Shown here: piece after piece, positions 1 through 10,912 of the stretch | Layout of the letters: the number at the start of each line of letters is the position of its first letter | Numbering within the stretch: position 1 is the first letter of the stretch | Assembly (NCBI GenBank): GCA_024278975.1 | Contig: JAJRSD010000058.1 | Span: forward strand, 1-42,535 | Length of the DNA: 42,535 bases | From: Bacteroidota bacterium | Lineage (GTDB): Bacteria > Bacteroidota > Bacteroidia > Bacteroidales > Prolixibacteraceae | Direction: 5' to 3' | The notes under the pieces: model-generated | The model's input: only the letters and a program-made list of their open reading frames with translations | Databases searched by the model: none | What the model was told of the DNA's origin: nothing | Position numbers and translations under genes: made by a program

Positions 1-341
1 CTGCCGGCTGCGATTCGATACTGACCATCAACTTCGATATACTTCCAACTTACCGCGACACAGTTGACATAACAGTTTGTGCAACAGAAATTCCTTATCC
101 GTGGGAAAGTTTAAGTCTTGATGCCGTGGGAATATTCAGCGACACACTTTCAACAACTGCCGGCTGCGATTCGATACTGACCGTCAACTTCGATATACTT
201 CCAACCTACCGAGATACCGTTGATATTACAGTTTGTGCAACAGAAATTCCTTATCCGTGGGAAAGTTTAAGTCTCGATGCCGTGGGAATATTCAGCGACA
301 CACTTTCAACAACTGCCGGTTGCGATTCGATACTGACACTA
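1..341 (+). repeat. 156-bp in-frame tandem repeat
   Basis: Two near-identical 156-bp units (1-156, 157-312) are followed by the start of a third at 313 that diverges after about 30 bases. The phrase ctgccggctgcgattcgata recurs at 1, 157 and, with one change, 313. Each unit encodes 52 residues, so copy changes keep the frame. The array may continue upstream of the window. Confidence 0.9.
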
Positions 342-3300
342 AATCTACATGTTATTCCGAGTGAATTAACTGTGGATACGGTTTTAGAATGTGAATCATT
401 TACCTGGATTGGTGGCACAGGATCAACATATTATACTTCCGGAGTTTACGATACTATAATAACCTCAGGAAATAGTTGTGGAGATACTCTTCGTCTTAAA
501 CTTATAATTAGTCCCGATATTATTTTGGATACAATAGTAGCCAATGTAAACTGCTTTGGAGGAGATGATGGAACAATTGATCTAACTGTTTCGGGTGGTA
601 TAAAACCATTTACTTTTAATTGGGATAACGGAAAAACTACAGAAGATTTATCTGATTTAGTACCCGGAATTTATAAAGTAGTTGTAACCGATTCAATTGG
701 TTGTGCCGATTCTATTTCAGTAAAAATAACAGAACCTGCTAAGCTGATTCTTAGTGAAACTCATGTTGATGTTGGTTATAGTAATTCTGATATTGGAAGT
801 ATTGATCTTTCTGTTGAGGGAGGTACCGGAGTATATTCTTTCTTGTGGAGTAATGGAGGAGAAACTACTGAAGATATTTTTAATCTGGCAGGCGGAGATT
901 ATACAGTTGTTGTAACCGATGAAAATGGTTGTATTGATTCACTTACTGTTACCATTTTACAGGAAGATCCTCAGTATTCAATGGATTGTGCAGGTATGAT
1001 AATAGTTAAGTGTCATGAAGAGATTGCAGCAAATCCTCACTATTCAACTTATTTAGAATATGCGAATGCAGGCGGTGCAGCAATTAGCGATTGTGGAATA
1101 GACACCTCCAGCTTTAATTTCGAAAATGAAATAATTATTGACAGTACATGGTGTTATACAATTTTAAGAACATATTCAATAAAAGACTCTTGCGGAAATG
1201 AGATGGAATGCGAACAACTGCTTGTGGTTGACGATAAAGAGCCTCCGGTATTTATAAGTTGTGCCGATACAATTAATAAAACAGACGGAGAAATTCCTCC
1301 AATTTATAGTAGTTATTCTGAATTCGAAAATGCCAATGGATTTGCAGATGATAATTGCGGTATTGTTGAATGGTCGTTTAGATTAACAAAAGAGATCTCT
1401 TACGGAACTACACCTTTGGAAATCGACAGAACTTATGAGATTAGCGATTCATGCGGTAATACAGGTTATTGTGAGCAAAAGATTTATGTTGGCGGAATAG
1501 AATTTGTGATAGTAGATTGTCCTCCTGATACTACTGTTGAATGCCTCACTTCTATACCACCTGTTCTTACCACCTATGCAGAATTTATTGCAGCAGGGGG
1601 CTTTGCAGAAAGTTCAAACTATAATATTGATATAAATTCTTTTGATTATTATGAAAATAAGATTGAGAAAATTGGTTGTGAATATAGATTAATAAGAACT
1701 TATATTGTTTATAACGATGCACCCAGCCCCATTCGTGGATATTGCATGCGTTATATTACAGTAATAGATACCACTCCACCTGTAATTGTTTGTCCTGAAA
1801 CGGTTTATCTGCAATGTATTTCTGATACTCTTGGAATTGACACCTGGCCAACAGCAACAGATAATTGTGTTACTCCAACAATAAGATACATTAATGAAAC
1901 AACCATCGGCAGTTGTCCCGAAATTATTACACGCACTTATGTAGCTACCGATGATTGCGGAAACACAGATACCTGCAACGTAGAAATTATAATAAACGAT
2001 ACAATTGCTCCGGTACTTGCAAACGTTCCTGCCGATACGATATTATTTAGTAAAGACGATTTGCCGTTACCGCCAACTGTCACAGCAACTGATAATTGTG
2101 GTATTCCGGTTATAGCTTTTAAAGAGAAGATCTCGGATAAAGTTTGTACAAATTACTTTACCATAACCCGCAGTTGGATTGCTAAAGATGATTGTGGGAA
2201 CAGAGATACAGCAACACAGATAATTTTAATACGCGGAACAGTTTCTGATAAGTATGTTATTGCATGTAATTCTTATGATTATACAGATCATTTAGGTAAT
2301 AATTATACTTACGATGTCTCGGGTGTTCATCGGTTTATTACAGAAAAACAAAATAGTTGTAACGATACGCTATATTTACATGTTTCAATAGTTTATGAGT
2401 TCCGAAATACAATAGATACTTCTATATGCCAATCAGAATTATCATCATTTACATGGGAAGGACATAATAACTTTACAGGAGCCGGAACATACAGCGATAC
2501 ACTCTCTACAGAGGTTGGTTGCGATTCGATATTAACATTAAATTTAACTGTTAATCCAGAGTACAATGTAACAGAAAATGCATCGGTTTGTAAGTCGGAT
2601 TTACCTTACAAATGGAACAATGTCGATTATTGGGTTACTGGGAAATATCCTGTTACGCTATCTTCCGTAAACAATTGCGATTCAACAGTAACTTTAATTC
2701 TCGAAGTATTACCCGAATATAACGATACAATACCTGATATTTCAATTTGTACTTCGGAGTTATCCTCTTTTAAATGGAGGGAAAAAGATATTACTGGTGC
2801 AGGTATTTACAGCGATACTCTGTCTTCAGTTTCAAATTGCGACTCAATTATAACTGTAAATATTATTGTAAATCCTGAATATAACGATACTGTTTATGTA
2901 TATGAATGTGGTAACAGGTATAAATGGAATAATAAATGGTACACCACATCTGGATTCCATCCGCCGGTAACGTTTAAAACTGTTGCTGGTTGCGATTCGA
3001 TAGTAACGTTGCACCTTGATCTGACACCTGACATTTATATAAAAATAGATACCATAGTTTGTAAATCTGATTTCCCATTTGTCTGGAAAGGAATAGATAT
3101 TGATAAATTAGATTATACATACAGCAAACGTTATAAAACAGTTTTTGGTTGCGATTCAATTTACACTTTAAAAGTTTTGGATTTATATCCTGAGTTTAAT
3201 GATACAGTTTACACCTCGGTCTGCGACTCGGAGTTACCATACAAATGGGGTGGAAACGATATTATGGTTTCTGGTATTTATCCTGATACTTTACTATCAG

Positions 3301-6300
3301 TTAATAATTGCGATTCTATTATCACATTAAAACTGGAAGTATTGCCCGGCTTTAAAGAGGTTATTTATGATACTATTTGTGCCAGCGATTTACCATACAC
3401 AGCATGGAGAGGAAAAACCATCTGGACGGCGGATATATATAACGACACTGTGCCTGCCTTAAATAGCTGCGATTTTATTTATACTCTTAATTTAACGGTG
3501 AACGACGTTTCCAGCTTTGATAGCATTCGTTATATCTGTAAAGGTGAAATTATACCGGATTGGAATGGTCAATCTATCGATAACACCCGGGACGGCACTT
3601 ATAAAGCCACGTTGACTAATGCTGCAGGTTGCGATTCGCTTCTGACATTGACTGTAAATGTAGGTTTCTCTATCGCCTTAGATAGTACAGCCTATATTTG
3701 CGAAGGTGATATTGTGCCTGATTGGAGCGGCCATACAATCGATAATACGCACGACAGCACATATATAACAACATTTACTAATGTTGCAGGTTGCGATTCG
3801 CTTCTGTCTCTAACAGTAGTAGTGAACAGAATAACAACATTGGACAGTACAGCTTATATCTGCAAAGGTGAAAATGTGCCTGATTGGAATGGACATTCGA
3901 TTGATAATTACAATGATAGTACATACATCAGCACATTAACTAATGTTGCAGGTTGTGATTCGATCCTCACTTTGACTGTAGATGTTAACTCAGGATTATT
4001 TGTGGAAGATACAGTTATGGCATGTGGTTCATACACCTGGCTAAAAGGTGATGGCAACACCTATTTTGCATCGCAAACTCTCGAGTATTTTACATCAGCA
4101 GGGAATGGATGTAGCGACACTCTGCGACTTCATTTAATAGTGAGTCCGGATATTGTTCTCGACACAATGGTAACCAATGTGCTATGTTATGGAGAAAATA
4201 ATGGATCCATCGATCTTACGGTTTCCGGAGGAATTCAACCATATACATATAAATGGGACAGCGGAGAAACAGTTGGAGATTTAACCGGGTTACCAGCAGG
4301 AATTTATAACGTGGTTGTTACTGATTCAATTGGTTGTTCCGATTCAATTTCCATTGAAATAGTTCAGCCTGCTGAAAAATTAGAAATCAGTATTACAACT
4401 CTGCAAAATACAATTGGCAATTTACCATCAGGGGAAATTGTTATCTCAGTTTCGGGAGGTACACAACCATACGATTATAGCTGGAGTAACGGAGCTACTT
4501 CTCCTGAAATTTCGGGTCTTGTAGCAGACAGTTATACTGTTACTGTAGCCGATGCCAACGGTTGTAAAGAATCAATTAAAATAGTTATTACTTCATCTGA
4601 CGCCAACGGAGGAATTACTTGCATACCTGACACAATAGTTGAGTGTGTTTCTGAGATACCTGATTCGTTTAAATATTTTGCTGAATTTATTAATGGAGAA
4701 GGTTTAGCTTACAGCGATTGCGGAATTGACACAACTACATTTACTTTCGTAAAAGATTCTTCCGATATGCAAACTTGTCCCGAAACAATTTACCGAACAT
4801 ATCAGGTTTCAGATTCATGTGGTACCATTCTAAGTTGTTCACATAAAATAATTATAAACGATATTACTCCTCCTATAATTATTTGTCCTCCCAACGAAGC
4901 TGCCGAATGTCTGTCGAGTTTAACACACGATTTTGCAACCATTGAAGAGTTTATTGCTGCCGGTGGTTCCATATCAGATAATTGTGCGATCGACCCGGCA
5001 ACATTTACCTTTTCAACTACAATTGTGAAAACATTGAACAGTACTGTAATAACAACGCTTTACAGTATTGCAGATTTATGCGATAACATTAATAGTTGCG
5101 AACATAAACTCATTTCAACCGACACAATTCCACCCGATGCTGTTTGTAATAGTATAACCGTTTATCTCGATGAAACAGGTAGTTATATTTTAACCGATAT
5201 CGATATCCAAAATATTTCGGCAGGCTCTAACGACAATTGTACTGCCGAAGAGGATCTGATTATTGATGTTGATATTGTTGAATTTGATTGTGGTGATGTA
5301 GAAAATGGAGTTCAGGTGATTGTTGTTGTAACCGACGAAGCCGGTAATGTTTCTGAAAATTGTACCGCATTAATTACTGTTATCGACAGTACTCCGCCGG
5401 TTGCACTTTGCCGCGATATAATAATTTATTTAGATGAGTTTGGATTGGCAACAATCGGTGTTTCTAATATTGACGATGGTTCGTTCGATAATTGTAAATT
5501 AGATACAATGTATATTTCAAAAGAAACATTCGATTGTAGTAATGTTGGTGATAATCCTGTTCAGTTAACAGTAATAGATGCCGCAACTAACCGCGATTCG
5601 TGCGTTGCAACTGTAACCGTTGTCGATACAATTCCACCTGATGTAATTGCCAGAGATCTTGAAATTCAATTAGATGCAGATGCACAATATACATTAACAA
5701 CTGCCGAGCTGGTTATTGGAAGTTACGATATTTGTGGTGTCGATACGGTTTTCCTCGATATTTACAATTTAGATTGCGATAATATTGGAACAACTTATGT
5801 TGTAGTAACAGCACGAGACGTAAATGGAAACATCGGTCACGACACTGCTGAATTAACTGTTTATGGAAATATTCCACCTAATATTTTACCCGACTCCGGA
5901 GTTACAGTAATGAATGTTCCGATTGAAATTGATATTATTTCCAACGACTACGATTTAAAAACTGAAATAGATTATTCAACTCTTTCAATTTACGCACAAC
6001 CTACTCATGGAATGGTGGAAAGAGATATGTTAACAGGAATAATTACTTATACTCCTGCACTTGATTTTGTTGGTACTGACGTTCTTACCTACTCAATTTG
6101 CGACGATGCCATTCCTTGCGAACCGATGTGCGGAACTGCTCTGGTAACTATTACTGTAATTGCACCAAATAATCCTCCTGAAGCAGTTGATGATTTCATT
6201 ACAACGACGTGTGCAAGTCCGACAGGAAATGTGCTTACTAACGATAGCGATCCCGATAATGATGACATAAAAATATTTATCCTTCCTGTACAGCAACCTA

Positions 6301-7436
6301 TTCATGGCGATGTAACTATTTATGACAATGGCGATTTCGATTACACACCCGATGTTGATTACATCGGATTAGATAGCTTCAGATATGAAATTACTGATTT
6401 GGGAATACCAAACCTAAGAGATACCGCAACTGTTTATATTGCAGTAGAACCGGATAACGATTGCGATGGAATTCCTGACTGGGATGATATTGATGACGAT
6501 AACGATGGAATCAGAGATATTGTGGAAGGCGATACCCAAATCGACTCCGACCTTGACGGAATTCCGGACAGTTATGATATTGACTCTGACAATGACGGTA
6601 TTGTTGATAATATTGAAGGGCAGGCAGGTGGCTGGGATGTTTATATAGAACCATCAGGTATCGACGAAAATGGTGATGGCTGGGATGATATTTACGACCC
6701 TAATTACGGAGGGCACGATTTCGGACTCGACCTGGCAGATACCGATGACGACTCTATTCCCGACTTCCTGGATCTTGATTCGGAGAATGATAATGTATAT
6801 GACTTTATTGAGGGACACGATATTAATGCTGATGGAAGACCTGATGTTACACGAATATTTGTGGATAGCGACCGCGATGGATTAGACGATATTTATGATA
6901 CCGTATTTGGATGGAACGATCCGAACGATCCGTTTAATGCACTCGGAAGTAATGCTCCGTTGCAGGATTTCGATGGCGATGGAATACGCGACTGGCGCGA
7001 TACAAACGACGAAAACGATGAATATATGACCATCGACGAAGACCTGAATAACGATGGCGATTATAGTAACGACGACCTCGATTTAGATGGGTATCCCGAG
7101 TATCTCGATAAAACTCTCGATTGCGAATTGTTTGTGCCCGAAGGGTTCTCTCCAAATGGCGATGGTGTTCACGACTTCTTCCAGGTGCTGTGTATTCAGC
7201 GTTACCCAAATGCAATAATGATGATTTTCAACAGAAACGGAGATAAGTTATTCGAGAAAGACCATTATGGTAATTTAGATTACTGGGGCTCCAACGAAGA
7301 TGCCTGGTGGTGGGGTAACACCGAAAATAAATGGACAATATTTAATACAGGCGGATTACCTGCAGGTAACTACGTTTATGTACTGCAACTGGGCAACGGA
7401 AAAATTGTAAAAGGTACGGTTATGGTTAATTATTAG
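3..7436 (+). CDS. Giant type IX-secreted surface protein, 5'-truncated by window start
   Basis: The reading frame is open from base 3, so the methionine at 126 lies inside a repeat and is not the true start; the N-terminus is outside the window. The 2477 visible residues are modular. Cys/Trp repeats ending in a CDSI-TL motif fill about 3-360 and 2250-3990. SprB-like repeats (SGG...W..G.....L..G.Y.V.V.D..GC) lie at about 520-960 and 4140-4600. HYR/Ig-like modules with DxCG motifs fill 960-2240 and 4610-5870, and two cadherin/Ig-like modules lie at 5875-6450. Asp-rich thrombospondin type 3-like calcium repeats (DxDxDG) occupy about 6457-7115. The last ~105 residues begin FVPEGFSPNGDGVHD, the type B gliding-associated sorting domain of T9SS cargo. 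The protein is therefore probably exported by T9SS and displayed on the surface or released. Adhesion is the usual guess for this architecture; no catalytic domain is visible. Confidence 0.9.
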   Translation, partial: AGCDSILTINFDILPTYRDTVDITVCATEIPYPWESLSLDAVGIFSDTLSTTAGCDSILTVNFDILPTYRDTVDITVCATEIPYPWESLSLDAVGIFSDTLSTTAGCDSILTLNLHVIPSELTVDTVLECESFTWIGGTGSTYYTSGVYDTIITSGNSCGDTLRLKLIISPDIILDTIVANVNCFGGDDGTIDLTVSGGIKPFTFNWDNGKTTEDLSDLVPGIYKVVVTDSIGCADSISVKITEPAKLILSETHVDVGYSNSDIGSIDLSVEGGTGVYSFLWSNGGETTEDIFNLAGGDYTVVVTDENGCIDSLTVTILQEDPQYSMDCAGMIIVKCHEEIAANPHYSTYLEYANAGGAAISDCGIDTSSFNFENEIIIDSTWCYTILRTYSIKDSCGNEMECEQLLVVDDKEPPVFISCADTINKTDGEIPPIYSSYSEFENANGFADDNCGIVEWSFRLTKEISYGTTPLEIDRTYEISDSCGNTGYCEQKIYVGGIEFVIVDCPPDTTVECLTSIPPVLTTYAEFIAAGGFAESSNYNIDINSFDYYENKIEKIGCEYRLIRTYIVYNDAPSPIRGYCMRYITVIDTTPPVIVCPETVYLQCISDTLGIDTWPTATDNCVTPTIRYINETTIGSCPEIITRTYVATDDCGNTDTCNVEIIINDTIAPVLANVPADTILFSKDDLPLPPTVTATDNCGIPVIAFKEKISDKVCTNYFTITRSWIAKDDCGNRDTATQIILIRGTVSDKYVIACNSYDYTDHLGNNYTYDVSGVHRFITEKQNSCNDTLYLHVSIVYEFRNTIDTSICQSELSSFTWEGHNNFTGAGTYSDTLSTEVGCDSILTLNLTVNPEYNVTENASVCKSDLPYKWNNVDYWVTGKYPVTLSSVNNCDSTVTLILEVLPEYNDTIPDISICTSELSSFKWREKDITGAGIYSDTLSSVSNCDSIITVNIIVNPEYNDTVYVYECGNRYKWNNKWYTTSGFHPPVTFKTVAGCDSIVTLHLDLTPDIYIKIDTIVCKSDFPFVWKGIDIDKLDYTYSKRYKTVFGCDSIYTLKVLDLYPEFNDTVYTSVCDSELPYKWGGNDIMVSGIYPDTLLSVNNCDSIITLKLEVLPGFKEVIYDTICASDLPYTAWRGKTIWTADIYNDTVPALNSCDFIYTLNLTVNDVSSFDSIRYICKGEIIPDWNGQSIDNTRDGTYKATLTNAAGCDSLLTLTVNVGFSIALDSTAYICEGDIVPDWSGHTIDNTHDSTYITTFTNVAGCDSLLSLTVVVNRITTLDSTAYICKGENVPDWNGHSIDNYNDSTYISTLTNVAGCDSILTLTVDVNSGLFVEDTVMACGSYTWLKGDGNTYFASQTLEYFTSAGNGCSDTLRLHLIVSPDIVLDTMVTNVLCYGENNGSIDLTVSGGIQPYTYKWDSGETVGDLTGLPAGIYNVVVTDSIGCSDSISIEIVQPAEKLEISITTLQNTIGNLPSGEIVISVSGGTQPYDYSWSNGATSPEISGLVADSYTVTVADANGCKESIKIVITSSDANGGITCIPDTIVECVSEIPDSFKYFAEFINGEGLAYSDCGIDTTTFTFVKDSSDMQTCPETIYRTYQVSDSCGTILSCSHKIIINDITPPIIICPPNEAAECLSSLTHDFATIEEFIAAGGSISDNCAIDPATFTFSTTIVKTLNSTVITTLYSIADLCDNINSCEHKLISTDTIPPDAVCNSITVYLDETGSYILTDIDIQNISAGSNDNCTAEEDLIIDVDIVEFDCGDVENGVQVIVVVTDEAGNVSENCTALITVIDSTPPVALCRDIIIYLDEFGLATIGVSNIDDGSFDNCKLDTMYISKETFDCSNVGDNPVQLTVIDAATNRDSCVATVTVVDTIPPDVIARDLEIQLDADAQYTLTTAELVIGSYDICGVDTVFLDIYNLDCDNIGTTYVVVTARDVNGNIGHDTAELTVYGNIPPNILPDSGVTVMNVPIEIDIISNDYDLKTEIDYSTLSIYAQPTHGMVERDMLTGIITYTPALDFVGTDVLTYSICDDAIPCEPMCGTALVTITVIAPNNPPEAVDDFITTTCASPTGNVLTNDSDPDNDDIKIFILPVQQPIHGDVTIYDNGDFDYTPDVDYIGLDSFRYEITDLGIPNLRDTATVYIAVEPDNDCDGIPDWDDIDDDNDGIRDIVEGDTQIDSDLDGIPDSYDIDSDNDGIVDNIEGQAGGWDVYIEPSGIDENGDGWDDIYDPNYGGHDFGLDLADTDDDSIPDFLDLDSENDNVYDFIEGHDINADGRPDVTRIFVDSDRDGLDDIYDTVFGWNDPNDPFNALGSNAPLQDFDGDGIRDWRDTNDENDEYMTIDEDLNNDGDYSNDDLDLDGYPEYLDKTLDCELFVPEGFSPNGDGVHDFFQVLCIQRYPNAIMMIFNRNGDKLFEKDHYGNLDYWGSNEDAWWWGNTENKWTIFNTGGLPAGNYVYVLQLGNGKIVKGTVMVNY

Positions 7437-7587
7437 AATCCGAAATTATTTTTAACGTCGAATATTAATAATTCAAGTCACGGAAATCTGATTCTCCAAC
7501 TTACGTGCAATATTTAAATTAATATTAAGGTTAGAGAATTTTACTTCGATTTTAAAATACCAACCCGATACAATTAAATAATAGTAT

Positions 7588-7595
7588 TTACTTTG
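7588..7595 (+). promoter_or_regulatory. Possible -7 promoter element for gapA
   Basis: TTACTTTG matches the Bacteroidota -7 consensus TAnnTTTG at all but one base, 78 bases before the gapA start. I see no TTTG at the right spacing upstream, so the call is weak. The rest of 7437-7673 is AT-rich with no gene or hairpin that I can support. Confidence 0.3.
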
Positions 7596-7640
7596 CGTTC
7601 CCTTTAAAGATATATTAAAGGCTGAGAATTAAATAATTAG

Positions 7641-8681
<1,041 letters not shown>

Positions 8682-8702
8682 TATACAATATATATTATAT
8701 TG

Positions 8703-8732
8703 AAAAGGATGCCTTTTGGCATCCTTTTTTTT
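8703..8732 (+). terminator. Rho-independent terminator of gapA
   Basis: A perfect 11-bp stem (AAAAGGATGCC at 8703-8713 with GGCATCCTTTT at 8718-8728) closes a TTTT loop and runs into eight T residues at 8725-8732. It starts 21 bases after the gapA stop codon. Confidence 0.92.
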
Positions 8733-8770
8733 ATACACTATTCAGTAAAATATTTCCTTACAATTGGTAT

Positions 8771-8935
8771 TCAACAAAAAACGTAGTCCTTTTTAAACAC
8801 ATACATCCCATTATTTAGATTTACCATGCAATGCAATATTTTGCCGGTGCCGGTATAAATGCCACGCCCTGAAGTGATGAACTTAAAATCGTTTTTCCAC
8901 TCGGGTTTGGCAACAGATGGCTTTTTACGCTGCAA
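8771..8935 (-). pseudogene. Possible gene remnant or small ORF
   Basis: A 54-codon minus-strand frame from a TTG at 8935 to TGA at 8771 reads like real protein (for example EWKNDFKFITSGRGIYTGTG and MVNLNNGMYVFKKDYVF), although the surrounding 8733-9137 is otherwise non-coding. AAAGGAG lies just upstream of the TTG, but SD use is rare in this phylum, so this may be chance. I do not recognise the family. A decayed 3' end of a longer gene seems more likely than a functional small protein. Confidence 0.25.
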
Positions 8936-9137
8936 TTAGCTCCTTTAAATTTCCTTGTTTATTATCCCACTCCTTCTCTTATGAAATGTATTAAATACGG
9001 AAAATATTGACTTTCTTTCTTTTGTAATTCGTATATAAATAGGATATTTACCGTTTGAAAGTTTTTTCTTTATCAAAACTACTTTAATACTAATCATTAA
9101 GAAGATAAATTGTTTTTTATAAAAAAATCATTCGAAG
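8936..9137. other. Intergenic stretch without a recognised feature
   Basis: With the possible remnant at 8771-8935, this makes up the ~400-base gap between the gapA terminator and the next gene. The 3' half is AT-rich and presumably holds the promoter of the homocysteine genes. TTTG at 9021 and TACCGTTTG at 9049 resemble promoter boxes but their spacing and sequence are not consensus. I see no SAM riboswitch. Confidence 0.4.
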
Positions 9138-10301
9138 ATGACAAAAATAAAAACTTACGAAGAGATTAACCAAAAACTCAAGTCGGGGGAAGCCGTGATT
9201 TTAACCGCCGAGGAGGTTGCAAAAATGGCGTTAACCGCCACGCCCGAAGAGATTGTTGAGAAAGTGGATGTGGTTACAACAGCTACTTTTGGCGCGATGT
9301 GTTCATCAGGAGCAATCATTAATTTTGGTCATGCCAATCCGCCAATCCGAATGGAAAAAATACGGTTAAACGGAGTTCCCTGTTACGAAGGACTTGCCGC
9401 TGTCGATTCGTATATTGGTGCTACCGCCTGCGATCCCGACAATCCAAAATATGGCGGGGCGCACGTTATTCAGGATTTACTGGATGGTAAAGATGTGATG
9501 CTGGAAGCGTGGGCAAAAGGAACCGACTGCTATCCGCGAAAACATATTAAAACCAAAATTAATATTGATAAGATTAACGAGTTCACTCTTTTCAATCCGC
9601 GAAATGCATATCAGAATTATAACGTGGCTGTAAATACTACGAAAAAGATGATTCACACTTACATGGGAACTTTGTTGCCAAATATGCGCATTGCAACTTA
9701 CTCAACTTCGGGCGAGTTAAGTCCGTTGCTAAACGACCCCGAGTTTAAAACAATTGGTTTGGGAACCCGTATTTTTCTTGGTGGAACGCAGGGTTTTGTG
9801 GTTTGGCCGGGTACTCAGTTTCATACAACAAAACCTAAAAACGAACTTGGTATTCCGGTTACAAATGCAGCAACAATTGCTGTTATGGGAAACTTAAAAG
9901 AGATGTCGTCGGAGTATCTTCATGCTGCCTACCTCGATAAATATGGGGTTAGCATGTTTGTGGGCATTGGAATACCAATTCCTATACTCGATGTTGATAT
10001 GGCAAAAAGAGTTTCGGTAAATAACAGTCAGATTGAAACCTCGGTTTTAGATTACGTAACTGTTGGGGCTCCAAAATTAGGTCAGGTAAATTATGCCGAA
10101 CTTCAATCGGGATTCATAAAAGTTGGAAATAAAAAAATCAGAACTGCGCCGGTTGCCAGTCTTGCAAAAGCACGAAAAATTGCCGATGAGTTAAAAGAGT
10201 GGTTACAAAAAGGAGATTTCGAAATTAGTAAACCTGTTCAGATGTTCCCGAAAAATACATCGTTAAACGGATTAAAAGAAACGGAGGCCGACAATGATTA
10301 A
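9138..10301 (+). CDS. DUF39 homocysteine biosynthesis protein (L-aspartate semialdehyde sulfurtransferase)
   Basis: This is a homologue of the methanogen MA1821 family, which makes homocysteine directly from aspartate semialdehyde and sulfide without O-acylhomoserine. The 387 residues cover the whole DUF39/HcyBio domain. Recognisable blocks are MCSSGAIINFGHANPP (Cys55), PCYEG (Cys82), TACDPDNPKYGGAHVIQDL (Cys98) and GTDCYPRKHIKTKINID (Cys131). From memory, Cys54 and Cys131 are the cysteines implicated in persulfide chemistry in the archaeal protein, and Cys55/Cys131 fall at matching places. The gene overlaps the next by 8 bases, so the two are surely co-transcribed. The pathway is typical of anaerobes. 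Methionine synthase lies in the same block downstream. Confidence 0.9.
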   Translation: MTKIKTYEEINQKLKSGEAVILTAEEVAKMALTATPEEIVEKVDVVTTATFGAMCSSGAIINFGHANPPIRMEKIRLNGVPCYEGLAAVDSYIGATACDPDNPKYGGAHVIQDLLDGKDVMLEAWAKGTDCYPRKHIKTKINIDKINEFTLFNPRNAYQNYNVAVNTTKKMIHTYMGTLLPNMRIATYSTSGELSPLLNDPEFKTIGLGTRIFLGGTQGFVVWPGTQFHTTKPKNELGIPVTNAATIAVMGNLKEMSSEYLHAAYLDKYGVSMFVGIGIPIPILDVDMAKRVSVNNSQIETSVLDYVTVGAPKLGQVNYAELQSGFIKVGNKKIRTAPVASLAKARKIADELKEWLQKGDFEISKPVQMFPKNTSLNGLKETEADND

Positions 10302-10704
10302 GAAAAGATATATACTGAATTTCCCTTCGCAAAGTGGCGATAAAGCTTTTAGTTATCATCTGGTAAAAGATTACGATATTCGAATAAATATTCTTAAAGC
10401 CGAAGTTTATCCCGGGAAAAAAGGAAGTCTGCTACTCGAACTTCATGGTAAAAAAGAGAATATCGAAAAGGGTGTTGATTACCTCACAAATCATAATATT
10501 AAATGCGAATCGCTGGATAAAGCCATTCACCTTGAAGAGGATAAATGTATTGATTGTGGGAATTGTACTGCCGTCTGTTTTGCCGGTTCGCTAACCATGA
10601 ACAGAGATACCTGGAAACTGGAATTCGATAAAGACAAGTGCGTGGTTTGCGAGTTATGTATTCCGGCTTGTCCGTTGAATCTGTTTACTATCGATTTTAG
10701 GTAA
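10294..10704 (+). CDS. NIL-domain/2x[4Fe-4S] ferredoxin protein of homocysteine synthesis
   Basis: This 136-residue protein is the usual partner of DUF39 (MA1822-type). The first ~75 residues form a NIL (ACT-like) domain of the kind attached to methionine transport and synthesis proteins. Two ferredoxin clusters follow: Cys85, 88, 91, 95 (CIDCGNCTAVC) and Cys116, 119, 122, 126 (CVVCELCIPAC). It probably supplies electrons, or handles sulfur, for the DUF39 enzyme; inference from the family is that it regenerates a reduced or persulfidated sulfurtransferase. It overlaps the upstream gene by 8 bases and ends before a 268-base gap holding a palindromic repeat. Confidence 0.9.
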   Translation: MIKKRYILNFPSQSGDKAFSYHLVKDYDIRINILKAEVYPGKKGSLLLELHGKKENIEKGVDYLTNHNIKCESLDKAIHLEEDKCIDCGNCTAVCFAGSLTMNRDTWKLEFDKDKCVVCELCIPACPLNLFTIDFR

Positions 10705-10736
10705 ATTCTGAAAATTGAAGATTGTCTAAATTGAAT

Positions 10737-10805
10737 CGTCATGCTGAATTCATTTCAGCATCTTGATTTGAAAAGCACAGATTCTGACGTCAGTTTAGAA
10801 TGACG
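10737..10805. repeat. Short palindromic intergenic element (CGTCATGCTGAA type)
   Basis: The 69-base element begins CGTCATGCTGAA and ends TTTAGAATGACG, imperfect terminal inverted repeats matching at 10 of 12 positions. An inner 7-bp hairpin pairs TGCTGAA (10742-10748) with TTCAGCA (10754-10760). Related copies lie at 38711-38756 and 38784-38809. Elements of this kind are widely dispersed between genes in Bacteroidota. Confidence 0.75.
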
Positions 10806-10912
10806 AAGGTAATAACCTGTTTCCAACCAAAATATATTGTTTCAGAGTGGACTCTAAAAATGATAATTTCCACGTTGAATGATTTTATTTTTTAAATTTC
10901 CCTTTTTGACGT

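Noticed and set aside
126-128. Methionine codon as start of the giant surface protein
   Set aside because: The same frame is open to base 3 and the residue lies within the 52-residue repeat, so it is internal; the true start is upstream of the window.
1-4000. CRISPR-like array suggested by regular repeats
   Set aside because: Repeats are long, in frame and protein-coding, without short identical repeats and unique spacers; no cas genes are present.
6934-7215. 93-codon minus-strand frame opposite the surface-protein C-terminus
   Set aside because: Its Arg/His-rich sequence is the antisense of Asp-rich calcium repeats, which follows from GAT/GAC codons; it is not a gene.
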